Of a stretch of DNA of 64,000 bases, positions 25,826-34,800 are shown piece by piece (the first letter of the stretch is position 1; the number at the start of each line of letters is the position of its first letter). The notes under the pieces are model-generated. The model did not search any database, had not been told where the DNA came from, and worked only from the letters and a program-made list of their open reading frames with translations. The DNA is from Pseudomonadota bacterium. Its GTDB lineage: Bacteria; Myxococcota_A; Polyangia; GCA-2747355. The position numbers and the translations under genes are program-made. The stretch covers positions 1 through 64,000 of the forward strand of contig JADJDT010000018.1 in assembly GCA_016702545.1 (NCBI GenBank), in the 5' to 3' direction.

Positions 25826-28499
25826 TGAGCTTCCGCCCAGCTCCGTCCGTACCCCACATCCACCTGTAGCGGCACATCGAGCGTCGCCACGCCAGCCATC
25901 GCCTCGCGCACCACGGCGCTCGCGCGCGCGACGTCACCCTCGCGCACCTCGAAGACCAGCTCGTCGTGCACCGTGAGGATCATCGGCGCGTCGAGACCGG
26001 CAGCCGCGAGCGCGCGCTCGACCGCGATCATCGCCAGCTTGATCAAATCGGCTGCCGTGCCCTGAATCGGCGTATTGCGCGCCACGCGCTCGGCCGCGGC
26101 CCGAGCGGCGAAGGGCCCGTTCGAGAGCTCGGGCAGCGGGCGCCGGCGACCCAGCAGCGTGCGGACCTCGCCGCTCGCGCGCGCCTCGGCCACGACCCGC
26201 TCCATGAAGGTCTGCACACCCGCGTAGCGCGCGAAGTAGCCCTCGATATAGCGCCGGGCCACGCCCCGCGGAATACGAAGTTGTCGGCTGAGCCCGAAGT
26301 CGCTCTGGCCGTAGATCACGCCGAAGTTGACGGCCTTGGCCACGCGCCGCTGCTCCTCGCTGACGGCCTCGGGGGCCACGCCGAAGACCTCGGCCGCCGT
26401 GCGGCGGTGGATGTCCTGGCCGCGGCGAAAGGCGTCGATCAGCACCGGGTCCTGCGAGAGGTGCGCCAGCACCCGCAGCTCGACCTGCGAGTAGTCGCCA
26501 GAGAGCAGCACGCACCCGGGCGGGGCGACGAAGGCGCGGCGAATGCGCCGGCCCAGCGGGCCGCGGATCGGGATGTTCTGCAGGTTGGGGTCCGAGCTGC
26601 TCAGGCGGCCGGTGGCGGCGACCGCCTGGTTGTAGCGCGTGTGCACCCGCCCGCTCTTCGGCTCGATCAGCGCGGGCAGCGCGTCGAGCCAGCCGCTCTT
26701 GATCTTCGAGAGCGTGCGGTAGGCCTCGATCTGCGCGGCGATCGGGTGCTCGAGCGCCAGGTCGGCCAGCACCTCGCTGTCGGTCGAGAAGCCGGTCTTG
26801 GTCTTCTTGCCGGCGGTCAGGCCGAGCTGATCGAAGAGCAGGCTGCGCAGCTGCTTGGGCGAGTTGATGTTGATCGCCCAGCCCGCCTGCTGCTGGATCG
26901 TCTGCTCGAGCTGCAACAGGTCGCGGGCCACTTCGTCGCCGATCACCAGCAGCTCGCGCGCCTCGACCAGGCAACCGCGCAGCTCCATCGCGGCGAGGAT
27001 GTCGCTGAGGGGACGCTCGACCTCGGCCATCAGCCGGGCCAGCGCCGGGTCGCCCGCCAATGCCGCGTCCAGCCGCTCGGTGAGCTGCCAGGTGGCCTCC
27101 GCCGCCGCGGCGCCCCGTCCGGCGGCCTCCAGCAGCGCCGGCTCGGCCGCCACCGCGCCACGACGCCCGGGCGTGGTCGGCGAGGCCAGCTCCTGGCCGA
27201 GGTGCAGCGCGCCAGCGCGCCGAGGTCGTGCGACCCGCGCGAGGGATCGAGCAGATAGGAGGCCAACATCGGATCATCCGCGAAGCCCGCGAGGCGCAGG
27301 CCCGCGTGGCCGAGGACCACCGTCGCCAGCTTCAGGTCGTGGACGTACTTGATCAGACCCGGATCCGCCAGCAGGGGCGCCAGCGCGGCCAGCACCTCCG
27401 CCCAGGGGAGCTGCCGCGGTGCCCCGAGGAAGAGGTAGCCCACCGGCACGTAGCCCGCGACGCCGTGATCGGCGCAGAGCCCGAGGCCCAGCACCTGGGC
27501 GTGGGGCGGTCGCTGCGCGGGATCGAGATCGAGGCTCAGAGCCAGGCGCCCACTGGCGCGCGCGCGCACCAACAGCGCGTCGAGTTGCGCTCGCGTGAGC
27601 ACCAGCGTCGGCGGCGCCCCGGCGGGAGCGGCGGCCGTCGGCGCCACGCGCTGCCGCAGCCGACCGAGCTCGAGCCGATCCAGCAGCGCGCCGAGGCGAT
27701 CCGTGTCGGGGCTCTGGCGCTGCAGCGCGTCGACGCCCTGCTCCAGGGTGCAATCGTCGCGCAGCGCCACCAGCCGGCGCGAGAGCCGCGCCAGCTCGGC
27801 GTGCTCGCGCAGGCTCTGCTGCAGCTTGGCGCCCGCCACCTGCTCGGCCGCGCCGAGGACGCGCTCGAGGCTGCCCCACTGCGCCAGCAGCTTGGTCGCG
27901 GTCTTGGCGCCGACGCCCGGCACCCCGGGGATGTTGTCGCTGGTGTCCCCGACCAGCGCCAACCAATCGCCGAGCTGCGCCGGGGCGACCCCGTAGCGCT
28001 CGACCACCTGCTCGGTGCCGTAGAGCTTGTCCTTCATCGTGTCGAAGAGCCGCACGTGCTCGTCGACGAGCTGCATCAGGTCCTTGTCGCTGCTGACGAT
28101 CACCACGTCCAGGCCGCGCGCGCGGGCCTGCCGCGTCAGCGTCGCGATCAGGTCATCGGCCTCCAGCCCCTCGGCCTCGATCACCGGCACGCGAAACGCC
28201 GTCAGCAGCTCGCGCACCAGCGGGAACTGCGCCGACAGCTCCGGCGGCGTCGGCGGCCGCTGCGCTTTGTATCCGGCGTAGAGCGCCTCGCGAAAGGAGG
28301 GCCCGCGATCGAAGACCGCCGCCAGATACTCCGGGCGCTGCTCGTCGAGCAGCTTGAGCAACATGTTGCAGAAGCCGTGCACCGCACCGGTCGGCGTGCC
28401 GTCCGAGGCGCTCAGCGGCGGCAGGGCATGAAACGCGCGAAAGACGAACCCCGGCGCATCGACGAGAAAGAGCCGCGGCGGGGCGCTGGGAGGCGACAT
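25822..28499 (-). CDS. polA: DNA polymerase I (frameshifted in this sequence)
   Basis: Replication and repair polymerase of about 890 residues. Residues ~1-300 are the 5'-3' exonuclease (FLVDAPGFVFRAFHA, GLEADDLIATL, VSSDKDLMQLV, GVPGVGAKTA). Residues ~310-470 are the proofreading-like domain, but its metal ligands are mostly replaced: SLDLDP stands where DTET is expected, and HDLKLA lacks the exo II Asp. The polymerase domain is complete: motif A DYSQVELR, motif B RRVAKAVNFGVIYG, motif C VHDE. The gene is open only in two overlapping frames; they join near 27205-27215, where one base seems to be missing in a GCGCGC run. The ATG at 28499 fits the family start. Two direct CGAATATCG repeats lie just upstream. 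Confidence 0.92.
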
Positions 28500-28522
28500 G
28501 GGGGAGGCTTAGCACGGCTCTC

Positions 28523-28551
28523 CGAATATCGCTGGTCGTGTTCGAATATCG
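28523..28551. promoter_or_regulatory. Direct CGAATATCG pair upstream of polA
   Basis: The 9-mer CGAATATCG occurs at 28523-28531 and 28543-28551, exactly 20 bp apart (about two helical turns), 24-52 bp before the polA ATG on the other strand. The region is AT-richer than its surroundings and lies between divergent genes, so it may be an operator or hold the polA promoter. No known box was recognised. Confidence 0.35.
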
Positions 28552-28706
28552 TCGCAGTCGGTCGCTGCTCCCCGCCTGTGATCCGCGCAATTGCTGACCC
28601 TCGCTCTCGGTCGGCGGTGGCACGAAGGGTGCTTGGCGCGCGTGCGGCTCGTTGGGTCGCGCGCCATGCCGGGGAGGCACTCCGGGGAAGGAACTGGTTT
28701 GGGGAG

Positions 28707-29837
28707 ATGACACACGCAACACCCGAAGCACCGCAGAGCGATCGATCGCAGCCACCGCGCGAGGTTGGTTGGAGAGGCGCTCAGGCGGATCGAAGCTACA
28801 CCTTGGCGCGAAACGCCGCGGGAACCACTCGCATCCGATGGATTCGTCTGGATCGGCGGGCGCGGTCATGGATCGCGACCTCACTGGTGGCTCTTGGGGC
28901 ACTGGGCGAGGGTGGCTACGCTCAGGCGGCCAAAGCCCATTACGGAATTGGCGGCGGAACTCCGGAAGCGAGACGCGCCATCCGACTCTTGCCGACGGTA
29001 GAGATCAGGCCGGGGCGAACGATTCCGGGATTCGGAAGAGGGGGACGCCTGCCACAAACGGACATCGGAACCACCGTCATCGAGGTCAGACCCGCAAGTC
29101 TCATATACGGGCTCGTACCCCAGCTGCATTACTGGCCCCCCCGGCCGAGCCCTGGGGCGTTTGATGCCGTGGTTGCTCCGAGCCCTTCTGCTTATACGGA
29201 ACACGGTCCGGAGGCATATGGGGATTTCCTCGCGAAGCTGTTCCTGAGTTTCCCGCGCTTGACAACCGAGAAGGGTTTGCGAAGGGTATTGGAGGATGAT
29301 CCAGGGCTTGCGAGTCAAAATGAGCGCGCCATTCGCACCCAGCGAGAGGAAGCGGGCATCCGGGCGAGATTGCTAGCCCGCTTCGCCGATTCCAGCATGA
29401 GCCTCTCCCCATTTAGCCTCCGGGAGGAAATGATCGAGCATCCCTGGGGTCGTGAGACGTGCCTGCTCACTACCGCTGTTGAACCCGGATCGCGGCAAGC
29501 AGGTCGCTTGCGGGGCGCACACCGGGCACGCGATCAAGCCGAGGCCATATTTCTTAACCTAGTGCGGGCCGCGAGCGAACAGCAGAGTCTGCAACCCTCC
29601 GGGCTTCTAGTCGGCGGGGAGGCTCCGAATACGGCAGGCGAGCCTCCGGTGCTTGCGACGGCGATATCCGGGAACTTCCGTAGCGTGCCATTGAGCCCAA
29701 AGGCGCAAGCGGACTGGGAGGCCCTCTACGCGTTGGTCTCCGCGGGCCCGCACGCCGCAGCGTGGCGGCAAGCTAACGACGCCCTGGTCTTCGGCGCTCG
29801 GCTGAATCAGCCGCGCAGCCCAAACTCTAAATACTAA
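28707..29837 (+). CDS. Protein of unknown function, probably exported
   Basis: 376-residue ORF starting at an ATG preceded by GGGGAG. After about 50 residues it has a basic stretch and a hydrophobic segment, DRRARSWIATSLVALGALG, ending in GGYAQAAKA, which looks like an internal signal peptide with a cleavage site; if so, the true start may be closer to it. Downstream are recognisable compact segments (TVEIRPGRTIPGFGRGG, YGDFLAKLFLSFPRL, QADWEALYALVSAGPH) but no known domain. Codon use is less GC-biased than in the neighbours (for example AAATAC at the 3' end), which points to an accessory or recently acquired gene. It is divergent from polA and stands alone. Confidence 0.55.
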   Translation: MTHATPEAPQSDRSQPPREVGWRGAQADRSYTLARNAAGTTRIRWIRLDRRARSWIATSLVALGALGEGGYAQAAKAHYGIGGGTPEARRAIRLLPTVEIRPGRTIPGFGRGGRLPQTDIGTTVIEVRPASLIYGLVPQLHYWPPRPSPGAFDAVVAPSPSAYTEHGPEAYGDFLAKLFLSFPRLTTEKGLRRVLEDDPGLASQNERAIRTQREEAGIRARLLARFADSSMSLSPFSLREEMIEHPWGRETCLLTTAVEPGSRQAGRLRGAHRARDQAEAIFLNLVRAASEQQSLQPSGLLVGGEAPNTAGEPPVLATAISGNFRSVPLSPKAQADWEALYALVSAGPHAAAWRQANDALVFGARLNQPRSPNSKY

Positions 29838-30947
29838 GGCAGTCGCGACACCCCACAGCGCGCCCTGGGAACGCAGCGGCCCGTGGCCAAGGGCGTGGCG
29901 CGCGTGCTATGGACACCCCTCGCATGCACGCCAAGCCCTCGCTCGTCGTCTGGAGCATCGTCACGCAGCTGCTCGGCGGTCTCGGCTGTGGCAGCGCGCC
30001 GGCACAGCGCGCCAGGCCCACCCCAAGGGGTCGGCGGACCACGGCCCCCTCCCGCGCCAACCTCGCCACGCCCGAGCCCGCACCCAGCAGGTCCCGCTGC
30101 GTCCACCTCTCAGGTACAGGGAAAGTGACGACTGGCGACCTTCGTCGCGTCCCCGGGCTTGGCGCGCCCCAATCACTGGCCAGTCGCGACCCCCGAGATT
30201 GCACGGGAGGGCCTGGCCGAGCCCCCACACCTGACACCCCTCTCACTTGTCGCGAACGCGGTTTCCCACCTTCACCGCGATGGGCCCCGAAGGGCACCCA
30301 CGCCGCCCTCAGGGGCAAGCCGCCGAGATGCGAAGGGGCCAGCCCTACTTCTAGCTTCCGGCACACGTCGAGACGCACGCGTCGAGGAGCTGGGCGCCGG
30401 CCTGGCGCCGGCCACCAGGGGCGATCACGCGGGACGAGCCACACTTGAGGACGCCCATCCCGGCCCCCCAGGGGCGCGCAAAGAGCAGCGGCGGGGCCAG
30501 CGGATGAGGCGCGGGCTAGAAAACTGCACTGGCAGGACCGCGACTTCGCCCCTGGACCAGGACTGTCGAGCGGTCAGCAGGTGACTCGCCGAACTTGGCT
30601 CCACGGATATCCTGTCACCGGTCAGAGAAGACGTCGGCCAGCCCGATTTGCCAGATTGTCGCGGACGACGAGCGAGTCGACGCCCTTCTGCGCCCGCTGG
30701 TCAAACGCATGCGGGGGGGGGTCCGCCGTACCAGTAGCCGAAGTACCTGGACCAAGGACCCCGGACATTTTTGGCGATCAACTGAGCCGCAAGGTAGGGG
30801 GCGCGCGCCCCCGTAAGAAAGAGGCCCCGGCACGGGCCACAACGCCGTCCCATTGCTCGAAGGGGGCGACAGCGAGGGCAGCAGAAGCCCTTAGGCCGTT
30901 GCCGGGCGGCCCCCCCTAACCTGCTCGTCGGGGCCAGGCCGGGGCGG
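29838..30947. other. 1.1 kb accessory-looking region without a convincing gene
   Basis: No ORF here looks like a conserved protein on either strand. One open stretch on the plus strand (29924-30448) begins MHAKPSLVVWSIVTQLLGGLGCGSA, which resembles a lipoprotein signal, but what follows is Pro/Arg/Thr-rich noise with no RBS, so it may be a decayed lipoprotein gene. A perfect 16-base palindrome, GGGGGCGCGCGCCCCC, is at 30797-30812. Nothing else is supported. Confidence 0.4.
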
Positions 30948-30966
30948 ATGGCGGCAGGCCGCCCCC

Positions 30967-31800
30967 TTGGCTGCTCTCGCCGCCTTCTTCGGCGCCCTGC
31001 TGCTGGCCTGTGGCAGCGCGCCGCCGCCGCCGGTCCAGCCGCCCACGGCGGCCCCCGATCCGGTGGTCGGCGAGCTCGATCGGCTGCTGGCGCGGCCGGC
31101 GCAGGTGACGACGCCGGGGGGCGTGGCGGCCTGTCTGCGGCAGGTCGAGCGCGGCGCGCTCTGCCCGCTCGAGGAGCTGCCACCCTGGCGGGTGATCCCC
31201 GTGCGGGTGGCGCTCGATCCGCGCTATCACCGCTGGCCCGCGTGGCGCGAGCGGCTGGCCCGCACCATCGCCTGCGTCAACACCTTCTATCAACCGACCG
31301 GTCTGCAGTGGCGCGTGCGCGAGGTCTTCGACTGGGACCCCGGTGCGCAACGCCATGAGCTCTACGGGCTGCTCGACCGCCTGCAGCGCGAGCTGCCCTA
31401 CGATGGCCGCAGCGTGCGTCTGGGCATCAGCGTATGGGAGGAGCGGCGCATCTTCGCCTCGTCCGGCGGCGAGATCGGCCTCAGCCAGTATGAGTCGTGC
31501 GTCGTGCCCTCGTGGCCGCGGATCGAGAACGACTGCGTGATCCTCGCGCACGAGCTCGGACACCTCGCCGGCGCCGTCCATGTGCCAGGGAAGCACTGGA
31601 TCATGGGCTGGGCGGCCAGTCCCTTTCACCTGCCGGCGGGCGACCCGCTGGCGCGCGTGACCGCGGTTTACCGCTTTCATCCACGCAACCGCGCGGCGCT
31701 GCTGCTGGCCCGCGGCGCGCAGTTCACGCCCGGCGGTCTGGCGCTGCCGGAGGCCTGCAACGAGCGTCTGCGGCAGCTCGACGCCTGCTACGGCCTGTAA
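30967..31800 (+). CDS. Metzincin-like zinc protease, lipoprotein
   Basis: Putative secreted zinc endopeptidase of 277 residues. The lipoprotein signal is LLLACGSA. The catalytic region has the full metzincin zinc signature HELGHLAGAVH (HExxHxxGxxH), followed 4 residues later by a Met-turn-like IMGWA. Conserved lead-up segments are CVNTFYQPTGLQWRVREVF and RLGISVWEERRIF. The end has two Cys (EACNERL, LDACYGL). The frame opens only with TTG at 30967; an ATG at 30948 is in another frame, and removing one C from the CCCCC run at 30962-30966 would join it to give MAAGRPLAALAAFFGALLLAC, a better signal. So the start is probably 30948 with a one-base error. Substrate unknown. Confidence 0.75.
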   Translation: MAALAAFFGALLLACGSAPPPPVQPPTAAPDPVVGELDRLLARPAQVTTPGGVAACLRQVERGALCPLEELPPWRVIPVRVALDPRYHRWPAWRERLARTIACVNTFYQPTGLQWRVREVFDWDPGAQRHELYGLLDRLQRELPYDGRSVRLGISVWEERRIFASSGGEIGLSQYESCVVPSWPRIENDCVILAHELGHLAGAVHVPGKHWIMGWAASPFHLPAGDPLARVTAVYRFHPRNRAALLLARGAQFTPGGLALPEACNERLRQLDACYGL

Positions 31801-31840
31801 GCGGCGTCGCGCGCCGCGCCAATCCCCTGGCGCGCGCACC

Positions 31841-34800
31841 TCAGCGCAGCGGATAGCGCAGCCGCAGCTCCAGGCGGCCGCGCGAGGGGTTCTCGATCTC
31901 GCGCTGCAGCCGGGTCGAGAGGCGCTCCAGGCGACCGACGAGCTGGACGTAATCGTGCATCTGGTAGCGCGCCGAGGCGCGGCCCGCGAAGCCACCGATG
32001 AAGTCGCGCTCGCCCTCGCCGCAGACCTCGACCGCCGTGCCGACGTTCTTGCAGGCGCGGGCGCTGACCGACTCCGTGCCGATCTCCAGTCGCACCAGGT
32101 CGAGGCCGATCGCCTGCTTGATCGGGTCCTCCAGAAACTGGCCGAGAAACTGTCCGGTCAGCTCCTTGACCTGGCGGTCGGCCGCCTGCGCCGCGCGCCC
32201 GCCGCTCTGGCCGGCGAGCTGATCGCGCCACTGGTCCGTCGTGCGGCCCGTCGCCAGCAGCGCGAGGATCTGCCCTTGCTCCAGGTGCGGCTGGCTGCTG
32301 AGGCGAATGCGAATCGCATCGAGCGGTCCCTGCAGCAGCAGTTGGATCTGATAGTCGGTGCCGTTGCGGTCGGCGTACTGCGTGTCGGCCATGATGTTGA
32401 TCAGCGCGCGGTCGGCGGGTTGCGCGCTGTCGAAGCTGATCTCGCCGCGCTGCACCGCGTAGTCGCCGTGCAGGAAGGGAATGCGGAAGGTGCCCTCCTC
32501 GACGCGGACCAGCCCCCCAATCCGCGGCTGCGCCAGCGTGCCGCCGACGCTCAGTGTGGTCTGCAGGCCGAGGTCGGCGTAGCTATTGTGCACCCGCAAT
32601 TGGCCCGCCGAGCGCACGTCGAGCTGAAGCGCCAGGTTGGCCAGCACTGGCACGCCCTCCCAGAAGGGCGGCGATTCCTCCGCGACCCGCGGCCGCAGCA
32701 CCGCGTTCTTGATGATGTCAAACTCGCGCACATAGCGGGCATCGACGATGTCGACCGTGCCGCTGAGCGCCAGCGCCTGCTCGTCGCCGACCAGCGTCAC
32801 CTCGGTGTTGAGCTCGATCGCGTAGACGCCGGGCGCGCGCTGCGGGAGGTTGTTGCCGTTGACGCGCAAATAGAGGTCGACGAGCTGCCGCTGATCGAAG
32901 CGCGCCTCGCCGAAGAGGCGGATCGTCCCCTCGTCGTAGCTGCCCTCGACCGGCGTGCTCCAACGACAGCTCCCTTCGGTCGCGACGCAGGACTCGTCGT
33001 CGCTGCGGCAAGCCAGCGTACCGCCGAGACAGACGAGGTAGTTGGAGAAGGCGATGCGGCCCTGGCGCAGCACGATCAGGCGACCCAGCGCGCGGGGAAC
33101 CAGCTCCGCATGACCCAGAACCACCTCGCCGAGCAACCGCGGATCGGCGACGGGGCCCTCGATCTCGGCGTGCAGCCGCGCCCAACCCGCCGCCTGCGAG
33201 AGATCGTCGGCGAAGAGCAGCTGCAGCAGCTTCAGATTGAGATCGCCATCGACGCGCAGCGACACCGCGTGGGGCGTGAAGGGGAGGCTCGGCGCCAGGG
33301 TCAGCCGGCCGTGCGCACCGAGCTCCTGGCGCCCCAGCCGCAGGCGCAGCTGACTCAACTCCAGCAGCCCGGGGGCGATGCGCAGCCTCGCCGCCGGCAG
33401 CTCCAGCGGTCGCTCGAACCTCGGCAGCGTGACGGCCACGTCGCGCGCTGCCAGCCAACCGCTCGGGCGCAGCGCGCGCAGCGGCCCCGTCAGCCGCAGG
33501 TCCGCGGTCAAGGCGCCCGTGATTCGCCGCACCCGCCGCGCGAGGAAGAACTCGGCCAGGGCCAGCGGCACGAAGCCACGCAGCCGCAGATCCGAGGCCT
33601 GTGGGCCGGCGAACCCGCCGACGGCGAGCTCCGCCTGCTCCAGGCCCGCCGCGGCCACCGGTCGCCACGAGCCGCGCTCGGGCACCGAGGTCACCAACCG
33701 GGCGGTCACGAGCTGCAGGCGGCCGTCGCTGTAGCTCAAGAGCAGGTCATCGCGATTACTGAGGCGCACGCGCCGATCCTGGCGCTCGCCCTGGGGGCGA
33801 TAGCGCAGCGCGATGTCGAGCTCGGCGAGGCGCAGCGTGGCCGCCGTCAGGCCGCGCACGCTGTCGGCGCTGACGCGCAGCTCGCCGCCGAGCAGGGTCT
33901 CCAACCCCTCGACCCGCGCCAGCTCGGGGATGAGGCGATGCACCGGCAGGTGGGCGAAGTCGACGCTCAGGTGCGCGGTGGGGGACGGTTGCGTGAGCGC
34001 GAGCCCCTCGATCGCGAGGCGGTCATCGAAGAGTCGCCCGCTCAGGGCGATGCTATCCGTGGCCGGCGTGAAGCGCAGCCAGCCCGCCCCCAGCGGCATG
34101 CCGCGCAGGCGCATCGCCCCGAGCTGCAGCGTTCCGGCCAGCCGCGGATCGCGCGCCGTGCCGCTGAGCTCCAGCACGCCGCCCAACTCCGCCGTGACGG
34201 GGACCTTCGCCGCGCCAGGCACGGCGGTGAGCGGCAGCCGCCGCAGCGCCAGGCGCAGCGCGACGCGACCGTCGTGAAAGTAATCGCCGCGCGCGCCCAG
34301 ACCGCCACCGAGCGCCCGCTCCAAGGTCAGCTCGTAGAGGGTGAAGCGGTCGGCCAGCAAGGCGCCGCGCAGCACCGCCGCGCGGTAGCGCTCACCGGCC
34401 AGCACGAGCGCGGGCACGGTGAAGCTCGCCGTACCGCGCAGGTCATCGACGGGCCCCTCTACGACCACGCGCCCGGCCAGCCGCCCACGGGGCGCCCCCG
34501 GAAGACCGAGCGCCGCCAGCTCGACGCGATCGACGCGCAGCCGCGCCTCGAGGTACGGCCGCGGCAACGGGTGGGCGAGGTCGCGATCGAAGAGCTGCAG
34601 CGTGCCCTCGCCCGCCAGCTCGCCACCGTAGCCGTACCCGCGGAGCTGCGTCAGCGCCAACACCCCATCGCGCAAGGCGACCGTGGCTCGTAGCTGGCGC
34701 AGGCGCCGGGCACCGTAGCCGACCTCGTCCGCCACCAGCTCGCCGCGTAGCGTCAGGCGCGGATAGCGCCCAGCAACCTCGAAGGTACCCCGCGCCCGAT

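Noticed and set aside
27190..27230. Programmed frameshift in polA
   Set aside because: No slippery site or structure, and similar one-base lesions occur in several unrelated genes here.
29909..30448. ORF with a lipoprotein-like start
   Set aside because: No ribosome-binding site and noise after the signal-like segment; mentioned only within the 29838-30947 region entry.
30797..30812. GGGGGCGCGCGCCCCC as a terminator
   Set aside because: It is a perfect palindrome but with no loop, no T-run and no gene ending nearby.
31955..34693. 912-codon plus-strand ORF opposite tamB
   Set aside because: Shadow of TamB; composition is Arg/Gln/Ala-rich with no motif.
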